Notes under the pieces: generated by a model | What the model saw: the letters and a program-made list of their open reading frames with translations, nothing else | What the model was told of the DNA's origin: nothing | Database searches by the model: none | From: Gymnorhina tibicen | Taxonomy: Eukaryota; Chordata; Aves; Passeriformes; Artamidae | Reading direction: 5' to 3' | Length of the DNA: 64,000 nucleotides | NCBI GenBank assembly: GCA_013399875.1 | Contig: VXAZ01009496.1 | Span: 377,275-441,274, forward strand | Translations under genes and position numbers: made by a program | Part shown: positions 22,121 through 35,535 of the stretch, piece after piece | How the letters are laid out: every line of letters starts with the position of its first letter | Numbering within the stretch: position 1 is the first letter of the stretch

Positions 22121-24493
22121 GCCTGCTGAAGCCGACAGCTGACTCCAGTTTGGGAGTCGATACCCAGACAAGCCCATGCTGCCAGGCTCAGGCTGCAGTG
22201 GCATGCCGCAAGTGAGGGAAAGAAGACCAGCACAGCCAGGTTGTTGGATCTCTTTCCGATTTCTGGCATTTCTCTTGACCAAAAAAAAACAAAACAAACA
22301 AACAAAAAAGGCATTTTGTTCTGCTCAAATGTCCTCACTTGCGTTTCTAAGCCCTCAAGCAGGCACAGGCTATCTCACCTTTATTTCTAGTGTGATGTGC
22401 CATCCTGGAGCCTGGAGCTGGGAAGTTTGCCCGCTTCTGTGCAGACCCTGCAGAGCACAAGAAGCAGCACGTAGGTTTTGCATAGCTTTCACCCAGAGCA
22501 TACCCGCTCCAGGCTCACAAAGGTGACAGCTATGCCAGAGTTTGCCACAAGCTGGTCGTGTGAAAATTAGAGGTGGAGGTACAAGGCTAACATTCAAAAC
22601 TATAGCCAAGCTCAAGTTTCCTTAAGATTTGGATGGATGCAGAGAGGGATGTAGAAGAGGGGGTGGGAAGTTTGTCACACAGACAGTTATGAGACACAAA
22701 GATATTGTTCACATCTGGCTTGAACCAGCAAAAAGCCCAATTTTTCCCATCCTCAGAACATTATCCAAAGACAGAGAGTCTGTCCAGCTAGCTGGGAGAA
22801 GTTCACTGCCTCATTCATCATCCACTGCAATTTCAGTGCTTCTGCACTTGTATCAGCCTGGCAACATTCAAAAACCTCTGAACTGACCTCAACACAAGCA
22901 TGGAAGTGCAGAAGGATGAGCAACAGGGAGCAGGAAGCCTTGTTGCTTCATAGTAAGTACTTCTGTCTTCAAAGCACTGCCTTAGAATTGGCTGGGGCTT
23001 TAAATGTGGGCTGATATTTCTAGTTTCACTGCACAGCAAGTTCATTCCAGCTCAGCCACTAAATACATTAATTTTAACAGCATTATTCCACTCTCCACCA
23101 CAGGCAGCTTTGCCTTACAAACCTCTTGGTTTTTCACCGCTATACAGAAAGAAAACAACGAAAGTTCTCTTTTAATAAGAAGTCTTAAATACCACAAATA
23201 AAATGCCATTCAGGACAAAACTTTCAAAAAATTCAGCTCTGATATAAGACAAGACCTGAGCTAAATGAACACATTTTCCTATATCCTAGATTTTCTTCAG
23301 TTACTGAATATTGTTCTTTTTTTTTCTTTGAAACTTGATGGCAGTTCCTGAAATAGCATTTACTGGTAGTAAATTCTCCTAAATTATCATACCAGCTATT
23401 GCAACTGATCAATTTAATTTTGACTGATATGTTAAAGTGATTATAAAAGGACTAGGCTCCTGAATATAATTGAATTTCAATAGAACTGTGGCACTTAGTT
23501 CCTTTCAATATGTAGACGATTCCAGAGTTTAAGACTAATTATTAAAGCTGTTTCAAAAAAATGCTACAAAAAAATTTCCAAACTACCCTGCTTTTCACTT
23601 CAGAAAGTGCTCTCAAATTTACATCATTTTCCACCACAAAAAAGATGGCATTCCAAAAAGAAAATCGTAAGAAACCAGGGAAAGTTTTTCTTGAATATGA
23701 TTCATGAAGCATTTGTTTAGCAGAACACATATGGGCCACCAATTTTCACATTTTTGATTAAAAATTCTCACCCACTAATGAAAAATTAACAGATACCTGA
23801 TCTAAATGAATGTAAAGGTAAGATTAAATATTTAATGATTATCATAACATACTGTTAGAGGGTTATAGATATTTCAGAGCTTTCTTTTTCTATCACATGA
23901 GCTGAAGTAGATTAATGTGGGGTTTTTGGCACTTAAGAAAATTGAAAATAATTAATCTGTAATGGCATTGATGGAAAAAGTGTTCAAAATGTCAATAAAA
24001 GTGCTGCTTTAACAGTACTTCAAATAGTCTACTTACTCAACTTAAGAGACACATTATCTGCCAGACTACACACTTTTCCATTAAAATCTATGAAAATCTG
24101 CAGGTGTTTAATTACCTGCTCTCCCATTGTTCCTTGGCTGCAGCAGGAGTAATTTGAACACTATGTAAAAATTAATGTACAATTTAACATAACAGTTATG
24201 CAGATTAAAACTTTCCCTAGTTTCTATTTTGTATGAAGAGTCTCAGACAAATAAACCAGAAGTTGCTTTTCACCAGAAAGAGTTGTTTAAATATTTTCAC
24301 TAATTTCAAAACATTTTTGACTTACAGAAAGAGATAAGCATCACTATTATAATTATCAACATCAGACCGTAAAATACCTGGGGAAATACTACAAGGAAAA
24401 TTACATCTCATGAGAACAGTTTAAGTATACTCTCCTTTTTCCCAAAGAAGGAGGCTGTTCAGTAAATTCTTATTCAGAAGTTCATTCGAGTTT
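22121..24493. other. Mostly AT-rich sequence downstream of the CpG island
   Basis: 22121-22600 stays moderately GC-rich with overlapping open frames on both strands (up to 144 codons on the minus strand, running into the island). None is recognised, and long open frames are expected where GC is high. An A/C-rich tract of A-runs and CAAA units lies at 22279-22309. From 22.6 kb on the sequence is AT-rich and featureless. Confidence 0.5.
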
Positions 24494-25805
24494 TCACAGA
24501 GTCAAAGCATGGCTGAAGTTGGAAGGGATTTCTGGAGGCATTTGGTCCTGTGCTTGAGTAGGGCCACCTAGGCATATTGCTCAGGCTTATGTCCAGACAA
24601 CTTTCGAATATTTCCACAAATGAAGAATCCACAACCCCTCTTGGCAACCTATGTCAGGGCTTCATCACCCTCACAATGAAAAAGTATTTCCTGATGATCA
24701 GAGGGAACCTCCCACATTTTACTTTGGGCCCATTGCCTCTGGTCCTGGCACTGGGCAGCAGAAAAAGAGCCTGGCTCCATCCTCTTAGCACTTCCACCTC
24801 AGATCCTCCTGAGATCCTCCTGAGCCTTATCTTCTCCAGGCTGAGCAGCCTTTCCTCATATGAGAGATGCTCCACTCTCTTCACCATCCTTGTGGTCCTT
24901 TGTTAATTCTCTCTGGTATGTTCATGTCTCTCTTGTACTGGGGGAGCCCAGATGTGGGCCCAGCCTTCCAGATCACCAGCACTGAGCAGAGGGCAGGATC
25001 ATCTCCCTTGATCTGCTAGCATTGCTTGGCATAATGCAGCCCAGGATATCATTTGCTTTCTTTGCAGCAAGGGTGCATTCCTGACTCATGTTCAGTCTGG
25101 TGCCCACCAAGACCATGTCAAGCTGCTTCCCAGCTGGGTGGCCTCCAGCATGTACCAGTGCACGAGGTTGTTCTTCCCAACATGCAGGAGTTTGTACTTC
25201 CCCTTGTTGAACTTCACAAGGCCCCTGTTGGCCCATTTCTCCAGCCTGTTGAGGCCCCTCTGGATGCCATCATGATCCTGGAGCCTATCAGCCAGTTTGG
25301 TGTCATCAGCAAATTTACTGAGGGTGCACTCTGCCCCACTATCCAGACAATAAAAGAAAATGTTAAACAGGACTGGACCCAGTATTGATAACTGGGCATC
25401 ACCACTAGTCACTGGCCTCCAACTAGATGCTGCATCTCTGATCACCCCACTCTGGGCCCAGACGTTTAGCCAGTTTTCAATCCACCTCACTATCCACTCA
25501 TCCAGGCCATGCAACAACACCTTCTCTATGGGAACCTTACAGGAGATGGGGTCAAAAGCCTCTCTGAAGCCCAGGTAGACAATATGCACTACCCTCCCTT
25601 CATCAGACTAGTTGCTTCATCACAGAAATTTATCAAGTTGATCAAGTTGGAAGTCAGCCAGGCAGAGTTCTCCTGATGATTTTCTGATATTTAATGTCCT
25701 GGAAATGGTTTCCAGGATTAGCTGCTCCATCACCTTCCCAGGGACCAAGGCAAGGTTTGGTCTGTAGTTCCCTGGGTCTTCCTTCCTGGCCATTTTGCAG
25801 TGCTT
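24494..25805 (-). mobile_element. CR1 LINE, 5'-truncated, about 1.3 kb
   Basis: Reading the minus strand, this is the 3' part of an avian CR1. It includes the reverse-transcriptase catalytic region and everything to the 3' end, and stops at the tail near 24494 (plus-strand text CACAGAGTCAAAGCATGGCT, the reverse complement of the usual CR1 end). Characteristic phrases include TGTACTGGGGGAGCCCAGAT and AAGCCCAGGTAGACAATATG. A short tandem duplication of GAGATCCTCCT lies at about 24802-24823. Decayed similarity may continue to about 25905. The copy is clearly younger than the LINE at 19.1-21.1 kb, but point changes and frame breaks make it inactive. Confidence 0.93.
25092..25589 (-). pseudogene. 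CR1 reverse-transcriptase fragment
   Basis: The 165-codon open frame lies within the CR1 copy. Near its start YLGFREAFD stands for the motif-A sequence normally read YLDFSKAFD. The first, metal-binding aspartate is replaced by glycine. Residues about 60-80 carry VTSGDAQLSILGPVLFNIF, a degraded form of the VPQGSVLGPVLFNIF block. FADDTKLA near residue 93 is the intact catalytic FADD box. WANRGLVKFNKGKYKLLHVG follows as the usual thumb-side motif. The endonuclease domain and the first part of the reverse transcriptase are missing and the frame breaks downstream, so no active enzyme can be made. The open length reflects modest age, not selection. Confidence 0.9.
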
Positions 25806-28800
25806 CTAAGTCTTTTCTGTTAGAGTTTCATCAATGTCAGAAGGACTCAGATAACACAGTTTGATGTTTTTGGCCAAGAACCTCTAGTATCTTGGGTCTG
25901 AACAACACACAAAGAAGGTCAAGAAACCTGGGTTTTCTTTTGGCATTTTTCCAAGATCCAACCAGCTTTTTTGGCAGGCTTCTTATTTTTCCGTTTTGTG
26001 CTTCATCCTTTCAAGGCAGGCCCACAAAAGGCAGCCAGTATTTAGCTGTCCAGTTCATGAATCCTGAATCAAATATACACATATACTCAAGGACCATGAA
26101 GGGCATTCCACTACATCTTCATCAACTCTTCCCATTGCATTTTCTTTAGTACCATGCTTCATCCACGATTGACAGTCCAGGACCCACTTGTGGGACCAGG
26201 CATCTGCTTGCTTTCCTTACAGAGTACACCTCTTCTCTATTTCTAAAACACTGTAGTGTGAGAAAGCAGGAAGGAAAACAAGCCATATTTTGTGGAACCG
26301 CTCAGTGATGCTAAGTTGCACTCACTCCGCAGGTTTATGTGTTAAATTCAGAGCATTGTTTTCCAAGCCAACAGGGGTTGAGGCATCCTCCACCCTTGCC
26401 ATAGAAGCTATCCTACACTACAAAAGGAGAATTAATTAGCAATGGAACAAAGGAAAGAGGGAGCATGGATAACAATATGGAATAGTCTCCAGGATGCACC
26501 TGGACCACTTCAAGGATAGTAGTTTTAAGTCTCATTCACTGGTCCTTTTTAAACATTTTTATCGAACCAAGGCACCCTAGGATGTTTCAGTCTCTCTCGA
26601 GATTAGCACAAACTATCTACTTGCACCTCGAGGGAACCAGAGGGGATGCCTGTCTAAAGGGACACAACTCATTTCTGTCAGCCCAGGTCTTTGAGGCAAT
26701 GGTGAAGAACCATGTTACGTTGCACTTGCCATGATGTTACACACCGGTTCGAAAGCATCTTGCAACCCCAATCCCAAAGTTCGTGTTCTTCCTGAACCTT
26801 CCAAGATAGAGACTGTCACACCACTGCATCTGCATTGCAGACAGACAGGCAGGTCCCTGGGCAATCTGTATCTTTTGCAGTCCTTTGTGAAAACAGCTCA
26901 TTATTTCAAAGGTATCCTGGAATATATTTTAGAGTATTGTTGCCTGTTTAGATAAAAGGGCACAATTAGACCTTTCACTTGGCAGATGTCCCTTATGTGG
27001 GAATTACCATCCAGCTCTCAAGATGGTCATCAGAGGTTACTCATGCCCAAATCTGTTGCAAAAATGTGAGGTGGGTGAGATCAACTACTTTGTTATCCTT
27101 ATAGGCTGTCTGATCAAAGTACTATTTTCCCTGCATAGAGAGCACAACATGTCCTATCAACACCATTACAGCTAGTGATGCTAACTTTGGTTTTATGCAA
27201 GTTATTTATAGCTATCCACATTACCATTTAGGAACTGTAGAATTCCTACTTTCCTTGTTTCAAGGCAAATTTAGGCTTGTTCTATACTCCAGTCTAACCA
27301 AAGAAAAAAAACTGGAAGCTGTGTGGTCCTGTTAGCAGGGGATTGCACCCAGACTAAGAAGCCCTATTAAAAAAACTCCAAAAGACAATCCAGATATTCC
27401 CCAATTTAGGTGACAATGAGATTTTTATTAAACTCCTTGACCTGGAAGTAGCACAGTCCTTGCTCTTCAGGGCTGTATGTCACTTTCAGTCCTGAAAAGT
27501 GCTGGTCCCAGGCTTCCCCACAATATATCTGACAGCACGTGGATGCTGCATGAGGCAGTAGTAAAAGTCTCACAAAGGGAATTTCCTCCCTCTTTATACC
27601 TGCTGCTGTTCACCACCAACCCTGACCAGCTGAAAAGACATAATTTCATAGGAGGTTACCAGATTTTGCTGATTTTGCTGAAGCAAATTGCCTTATGTAA
27701 TTCTGATATTTTTGAAAAGCTAAAAATATCAAAATAGGGAGTGGAAGGGAAGTGATGATGTAATCGTGTTGAGAACTTTAAATATATAGAATAGAACTAA
27801 GAGAGCAATACTTGTATTTAGTAGCTGGAAGAACATTTCGGAGCATGAGAAAGAAGGAGACAAAGACTTAAATTCAATTCTTTTCTTTTCCTATTATGCA
27901 GGACTGCAGCATCAACAACCAGCAATTGAGAGAAGAGATACATCATTAAACTTATTTATAGCATTAACTACTTTGCATTCATCCACACAAGTGAAACTGT
28001 AAAAGGAAGAAAAAATTATAAAGGGAGTGTGTGGTTCTTTCATTAGCTTGTCTGTAATGTTGGATTGGTCCATAAATTAATGTGTAAAAGAGGACGGGGA
28101 AAAAAAAAGAATTCAAAGCTTTGCCATTGTAATTATAGCTCTTTAAATATCAAAAGACACAAAGAAAGATTCCTTTTGAAAAGAGTACCGATTCTCTTGG
28201 CAAGCCACTATTAAATACTTGCATAAATCTACAGTCTGTATCCCGTAAGTTGAGGTGACATTGCTATCATGGCTTACAGGTCTCTTCACATGACTATTGG
28301 TGCACTTCAGCATTATTTATATATATATACATTAGCAAGACACCTTGATGAGATAAGATGCCTTCTTTCTATCGTAGGTGAAGGTCTAAAAAGTAGCAAC
28401 TGAGAAATCTAGCAAGTAAAAGGGCCTCATGAAAGGTTACTTAATTGATTTGGGTTGTTCCAGATACAAGCTCTGAAAGTCTCTTTGGTACAACTCAGAC
28501 ATTCAGATGCAGTTTCATCAGGGATTTACCAGTAGCTCCTCCATAGTGTGATCCATGTGCAAGTACCATGTCACAGCAGCAAGACCCATGTCTGCATCCC
28601 TCTGTCTTCCAGTTCACACTGTATTTGAGTCCAGAAAGCCGCTAAAACTAACAGACAAAATATAGTAGTAAAACATCTTCTAATATGCAGAACAGAGTCG
28701 ATTGCTAGGCACTGCAATTTCTAAATTAAATGCCACAAAGCTCAGTCCTCACCCACAATTTGTTCCCTCAAAGGCAACCTTTCCTCACAATCTCCCAGCC

Positions 28801-29818
28801 GAGTCTTTTGAAGGGTGCCACAGAGAACAGCTCTCATTCTTGACACCTGCCAGGATAAATCAATTTCCTTTGATCCTTTACACTTCACAGATTGCAAGTT
28901 TCCTCAGGTCCAGTCCCATATCAGAGCAGTAGCTCCAGATATTTTCTAAAAGGGCCAAATCCCACACTGCATGGGGTCTCACAGACTAAAATAATCATGC
29001 ACTGCTCCTGAAGTAAATCAGAAGCAGGCTTTTTATGAAGTTGAACCACTGCTTCCACAAGGCTAAGGTCAACAGCTTTGTGAGCAGCTGCACCCCCTGT
29101 GGGTTTTTCAGGGGGCTGGTTGTTTCCTCAGGCTGCCCAGAACTTGCCCTGTTGATGCTCAATAGTCATAGATAGATCCCACGAGAAGTGCAGCAGTATT
29201 AAGCCTTGGTTACGGCCCAGCCTCTCTTCTAAACTGACACTTTCAAACAAAATCCAAGACACGGCTCATCAAATACACAATGGAATGAGAGAGTTCTTTG
29301 GTGAAACACAGCAACTCTCCCCCAGATGCTAGAAACATAAGCCAATGCCCAGAAATGGGCACTTGCAGGACATTTTTTATGAAGCCAGGAAACATGGGTG
29401 CCCTCCTCTTCTTGGTCCTCAAGCACAGAGTCAGAGGCACCATCCTCTCTCACTTCCATTATTAACTTTACTTTAAAGGATGATCCGACTGAAGAGAAGC
29501 AGGGTGACTTTGTTGGTCCCCTAATGGGAATGAACTGGACTACAGGAGGGGAATACAGGAATGGACCATCTCAGACTTCATCACTGGGACATGGCAGGAA
29601 GGTAGAGCCCAGAGGCAGCGTGGGGCACACCACAGAGCTGCTTCCCATAGCACCTACTGAGATGCTGTGGGTGAAACAGCTGATTTCTAAGTGTAATACA
29701 TTTACAAAGCCAGATACACAGTTTGGGCAGTATCTCTGCCAGTGGTTCATATTTGAAGGAAACTGGATTTAAGATTCAGCAGGAAGAAAAGCAGTTGCTA
29801 TAACAGATGCCCTAACCA
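25806..29818. other. AT-rich unique sequence, no gene seen
   Basis: The first 100 bp may be decayed CR1. Beyond that no repeat family, coding domain or convincing splice pair was recognised. A short TA run lies at about 28318-28329. The 124-codon plus-strand frame at 29398-29772 is not recognised and overlaps minus-strand frames. Confidence 0.5.
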
Positions 29819-30007
29819 TCAAAAATACACAGTACTTTTTCCACTGACTTGCCTGATAAGATGAAGTTCAAGACCAGACCCTTGAGGTACAGTGTACTGC
29901 CTTCTACAAGTGACTTGACGCCATTTAGCACAACCTATACGTATTCTTCTCCATGAGCTAACAAGCCAATTAATTATGAAAGGCAACAGGTTTTGGCCTA
30001 AAGCCAA
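29819..30007 (-). pseudogene. Small reverse-transcriptase-like relic (CR1/jockey-type LINE)
   Basis: The minus-strand frame reads INWLVSSWRRIR, then GCAKWRQVTC and TVPQGSGLELHLI. This is the order and spacing of the CR1/jockey-type reverse-transcriptase segment: a WIxNWL-like motif, then a 'gaksxWrqVTsG' motif, then VPQGSVLGP. The catalytic box expected downstream is not readable. Only about 45 codons carry the similarity, so the call is tentative. The sequence is unlike the neighbouring CR1 copies and probably belongs to another old insertion. Confidence 0.45.
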
Positions 30008-33000
30008 ATTACAGTGGTGTCATTAGTCTTTGCTTTGTAGCAAAATCAAGAGTCCTGCCTGGATTACATTCTTTTTAACTCTTCAGTTCAAGGATACTGC
30101 ACTGTAGAACTCCAAGTAGGTGCTGACACACACACATCATAATAACAGGCAAAATAATAGCAATAATCATGCATATTTGTAAAGAATTTTTCACCTTTAA
30201 GTGTTCAGAATCTCTTGGTAAAAAAATGTGACCTCAAACAAACACCTTTCCTGTGCATATACCCACCTGAAGAGGAAGAAACACCACCTACGCTAATACA
30301 TAAAGTTTAGCCTGAAGGAGACAATCCACCAGCAACACTCCTACCCCTATCCACAGCCTGTCCCTGCTCCTCAGTACTGCCCCTATTTCTGACTTCCTAC
30401 ACCTTGGAGTTTTTGCAGATTGTCCCTACAGACTGATTGCTCACAAATATAATTTCAAGGAAGAGTATTTTTAAAAAAGAGATGAAGGATGTATACCTGA
30501 GAAATATTTTGCTTCAATGAAGGTACTTTAAATTAGAATAATACACTAAAAAGCAGAACTGCTGGGTCTACAATACACATTTTAAAACTATACACATGCA
30601 GAAAAAAAAAATCAATAAGCTCTGAAGCAGAGACACAATTTCAAGCAAGATGGTGATCCCCTAAAGATTGTGCCCAATTAGGCTGCACCTCTATCACAAC
30701 ACTTCAAGGTCTTCCTCCTGAGATATCTTCACTTTCCACCTCATTTCATCACCCAGCTACCCCCTGGAGTCACTCCGTGAATTGCTGAGCAGGCTGGAGA
30801 AGCTGCCATGAGCCTCCCAACCCATCAATGCAGCATGCATGGCTCAGTGATGCGAGTGAGGGAGCTGCAGCCAGCCAAGCAAACACTTTATTCAGAAATT
30901 GTGAAGGCTCCGTCCGAATCCCATCCAGCATTATTTATTGTAAAGAGTCATATTTAAGCTAGCAGGATCAATGGCTCATCCCATCAGTTTTCTGTATAGT
31001 GTGAAACAATGGGATTTCACCCTGTGACTTCTATGTTGCTGTTGCTGCTTCTGATAAAGTATTATACAAACATACAAAGGAAACCAATAGAAAACACCTG
31101 AGATGTCTATCTATGTTAAAGTTTTATTACTTCTGGGATCTCAAAAGGCTTAGGCAACATCACCGTACATTGTTTCATACATACTCATGAAAGGGTAACG
31201 TAATAAAACCAGGTCAAACAACACTGAATATTAAATTTAATGTAAAGTATGCAAAAGAATGAAATACAGGAGGTGTTGGAAGAATTATTAAAAAAGAAGA
31301 AACTGTACCTGTGATTGTGGGGGGTTTGGTGAGGATTTTCTGGGGTAGTTTGATAGGTTTTTAACTGGCTAACAAAATTATTTTATATCCGTAGAAAGAT
31401 GCAATTAGTTTTTTACTTTTTTTTTTCTGACTAAATTTGCAGCAGCTGAGAGGTTGGTTATTTCTATCTTTAAAAATGGACTTATAATGTTGCCATCTGT
31501 TGGCATATGACAGATATAGCATCCTGCAATTCCAGACAGAGTCACAAAAAGGCAGAAAATTAAAGGGACAGATGTGAGAAATACATGCTCTCATTTGGTT
31601 CCAGTGTTCACATCTGTTCTCCTCAAAGATTTTTCAATCATATAAATCTATCCGCAGAAACTAGTACCCTGAAATGTTATGGCATTTCTGATAATCATAA
31701 AAATCATATTCTAGTAGAGTTTACTGCATTCCAAAACATCACTGCATTCATAAAAATCTGGTTTCCATCAAGAGGACACAAAGTACGTAGCCACATTACC
31801 TGTCTGCTTCAGTTCCCTCTCGTTAACAAATCATGAGCATGTCTCATGCAGCTGTAACTGCATTGCAAGAACACAATTTCAACAGGTATCTGCAGATACT
31901 GTGTGTTTGCACACCACCTAGAAAGGAAATGGGCATCTCCTTCTCATGGTGCCTGTCCCTGCGGGATCCCAGAGAGCATGGCCCCTGTGCTGCTGGCGTG
32001 AGAGCACTTCTTGTCACTGAAATGGTTGCCTACCATTGCAGGCACATCTGCCTTTATTTGCAATGTCACCCATTTCTTTTTACCATGCTTTTGACAGGCT
32101 GCTTGCTAGTGCTTCCAACAACAACCAAGATTTTTTCCCTCTCCCTGCTTCCCTGTCCCAGCTCCTCCTCACACAGCACCAGCCCCCTCCGGCCCCTTCA
32201 CTGACTTGGATAGTGTAAGACCTCACTGCTCCTCACAGGCAGAGATGAAATAACCAAAAAACGAGTCACACAGGTTATTATTCTTCCCTCTACTACCCTA
32301 ATTTTCCACACCTGTTAGCCCTTTTCGTCTGGATTTGAACTTTGCATATCATTTTCATCCAACAAGATTGAAAAAGTACAATCCCTAACCCCCCTCCACC
32401 TCTATTCTCTTCATGGGAGTGGGGACTAAGGATACTTGCATATGTGAGACACATATTCTTCCATGGGCAAACATGTACCTCCTTTTTTATTCATGGATAG
32501 GTTTTAATAGAGAAATGATGCTCAAATTCTTATTTCATCTTGGACACAGTGAGCCCATTTTCACCTTAAGTACAACACACCTCCTCTGTAATACACTACA
32601 GAAATTCTCTCTCAAAATGGCAGCATCATCAAAAATTAAAAGGTATACTATAAAGCAAACAATATTGGAACTACATAAGAATGTTGATTATGCACATGAA
32701 CAGGTTTTGGTATTTACAGAAAGCATTGACTGATGCAGCTCACTGGCCCTGTGAGCACTATGTTAAATCATTAAAATGTGAGCAGTCTATTTGTATTGCA
32801 GTAAAATTCTGTATCCCCATCCCAGAACCCCAGTGCGCTCAGTGCTTACAAACAACAACAAAATCACAATGTGTATTTGAGAATTAATTTTTTTCCTTTA
32901 AGAACTAATTTAATCTTTGATAACTCTTTCATTTTTCTACCTATTTTCAATTATTTTGAAGCATAAAATGACCTGCAGGCTACCAAGTGGAAGGCAGAGG

Positions 33001-34496
33001 TATGTTCCTCCATACACCTCCTAAATGAAACATCAAAATAAGTAGAAAATCCTAATTATTGAATATTCCAGAAAGGCCAGTGACCTATATAAAACTCACA
33101 ATACATAAGCAATTACATGCTTGGCTTTAGTTGATAAGTGATAGTTGACAACAGGTTTTCTGGTCCCTCTTGCTCCTCAGGCAAATAAATAAAACTGTAA
33201 TGGAAAAATCTTTTCCCAAAAAAGATTCTGAATTTATGACCAAAGCAATTTTTATATCAGCTGGTACTTAGCACTGATTGTCTAAACATGATAGAAGTTC
33301 AAAAACAACAGAAGTAACCACAGCTTCTTAAGTTTCCCATGCCAGTAAGCACTAGGACCAGTGATTCAATATCCCCTCTGTGGGTTGCCCTTTGCTTAGA
33401 TCTTGTGGCCATATAGCAGGGCCATGATTTGTATTGCCATGAGAAGCCAGCCCAGGGAATAAGGAAAATACAGTAAAATTAAATAAAATTAAGGCTGTCA
33501 TTGCTAATATGGAGTCTCTTAGAAGCATTTTGTCTCATATTTAATTACACTTAAAAGTAAATTATATTTATATACTTACTACAATTCAGTCAGAAAATGG
33601 GGTTAGGCTAGGATTTATTACAGAGAAATGTGCACTTGCACTCTGTTGCTCTACAGTTAGCAGTTTCTCCACTTTTTTTGTGTTTTCCTCCAGACTGATA
33701 ATTCTGTGCAAAACATCCCACTTCAGTCAATTACTTATAAAACTGCTTGACACTCAAGTTCCTTCTCGAATGAGGGGTTTTTTTCCAAATTAATTCTAGA
33801 ACTACGAGGAATAGCTACGCAAGATAATTTTCTTCACTCAAAATCCTATCTGTGGTAGAGATCTACATCACCCCAATTTATTCGTTTGACCAAAAAGCCT
33901 GCAGTAAAAGCCTAAATGTAAAGTCTAGGGACCAGTCGTTTTAAACTTCTTTACACAACAAAACCAAAAGAGCCTCTGGGAGTTGTTTCAATGTTCTTAA
34001 GACGCTAGTCATGACTGGAGACAACTTGCCTCTTTCCTCCACCCACTGGGAAGCCAGCTAGCTCCTGACCAGGTGTAGTGAAGCTGAGCTGCTGACTTCA
34101 AAAGCTTTTGAGAAACACTTGGTGCACTTACAAAATAAGGTGCTACATAAAAGAGAGTCACCACGATATCAGACTTCAGCTGCACTGAAGAGAAGAGCAG
34201 AAGCAGCAGCCAAATTTGTGAGGCACCCTATTCTGTCAGTCTTGCATCGCTCCCACTGTCAGGGACATAAGCACAGAAACACTCAATATTCTGAATCCTG
34301 GAAAGGCTCAAGCACAACAAAGGTAGTGGGATGCCTGGGACTTGCAAAATGAAAACAATTTTGGCCTTGCATTGAGTGCATTTTAATCGTTTTAAATTAA
34401 CGTACAAAAATCAGTAAACTTGTAGAGTGCAGGTATATTCAGGTTCAGAGAGCAGCTGAGCAGGGGATTCAGTGTGAAACCAAAACACACACTTAC
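30008..34496. other. AT-rich unique sequence, no gene seen
   Basis: No recognised coding domain or repeat family. The short open frames at 31833-32204 and 32413-32733 lack recognisable features. 30780-30970 has a GC-richer patch followed by a TTATTTATTGTAAAG-type AT stretch that could be conserved non-coding DNA. This cannot be judged without alignment. Confidence 0.5.
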
Positions 34497-34573
34497 CTTC
34501 TGCATCTGTGGATTGGAGGGCATGACTCATCAGCAGAGCACGCTGTGGAAACGGGCACCCCTCCAGCCCTGAC
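34497..34573 (-). other. Weak exon candidate on the minus strand
   Basis: On the minus strand an acceptor (CCTCCTCCCACTCAG) ends at 34574. The next 77 nt finish in AGAAG, followed by the consensus donor GTAAGT (GT at plus 34496-34495). At least two frames stay open across it. The encoded peptides are not recognised. A GATATAAT sequence on the minus strand about 80-90 bp upstream could also make this part of a first exon. Confidence 0.22.
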
Positions 34574-35340
34574 CTGAGTGGGAGGAGGCTCTGGAGTCAG
34601 GACTGCAGATGGAAGCAAGACCCATATCCACTCATGCAGACAAGGAGTTAACAGCTCATTATATCCCCCTCCAATAAAGCCACCCCTGATAAATGCAGGG
34701 CGACACTTCCTTAGAAATTAAAAGTTACGAAAACAAGTCGATTTCAAATCCTGCATTGTGATGCAAGCAGATCTTTTAAAAGACAAATATACAAATCAGA
34801 AAATGTTCACCTGGCCATTTGTAAGAGGAAAAAACTCTTGAAGATGCTCAGTGCTCCTGTGTCACTAGGGAAGGGCCATGTAAACAGTGCTTCTGTTTAT
34901 TTCATTAGCATCCATTTTCATCAATACCCAAGATGGTATCATTTCACACACTAGAAAGCAATTGCCAAAATCACGCTTTCAAAAATGTATCAATTGATCA
35001 GAAAGTGCTGATGAGATGAATCAGCTCATGCAGACCAAGGAGAAATATGCTCATAATCCCCCTCGCAGCTGGAAGAGACTGAGTACGCAGCAGCCTGAAA
35101 ACAGCCGTAGCAGAGCCCTTGGGTTTTTTGCCGGTCGTACTTAACACTCCTACACCACTGCCATCTGCCGGCAAACAGAAAGGTACACATTTCATTCTAA
35201 AAAGGATAAATAAAACATCGGCAGTATTTTTAACCATGAAGTGTTAAGGCTGGACGTAAGGCGTTTGCAAGATCCAAGGCTGCAGCAAGGCACCTGTGCT
35301 CACCTGGAGACACCACAAGCTTGGGAAGCACAACGCCTTC

Positions 35341-35360
35341 CAGCAGCAGCAGCAGCAGCA
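35341..35360 (+). repeat. (CAG)6 trinucleotide run
   Basis: Six uninterrupted CAG units plus CA, lying in a short open stretch that has no other coding support. Confidence 0.95.
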
Positions 35361-35519
35361 CTGATTGATATTATTGCTCTCTTTTTGAAGGGATTCTCCT
35401 TTCACCAAGAAAAATCAAATTTTAAATCTTCCTTAGTTAAAGACAATGAAAACAGTTCCTATGACTCTGGTGGGTATCTACAGGTGCCATTCAAAAAGCA
35501 CTGACCTGTAGGATATTAC

Positions 35520-35535
35520 TTTTTTTTTTTTTTTT
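35520..35535. repeat. 16-nt T homopolymer
   Basis: An uninterrupted T-run with no adjacent retrotransposon body recognised on either side. Confidence 0.9.

Noticed and set aside
21896..22338. Minus-strand open frames of 133 and 144 codons over the CpG island
   Set aside because: GC-rich DNA has few stop codons. Two different frames are open over the same DNA and neither translation resembles a known protein.
26730..26765. tRNA-like GGTTCGA sequence
   Set aside because: The T-loop-like word stands alone. No A box, acceptor stem or anticodon arm fits around it.
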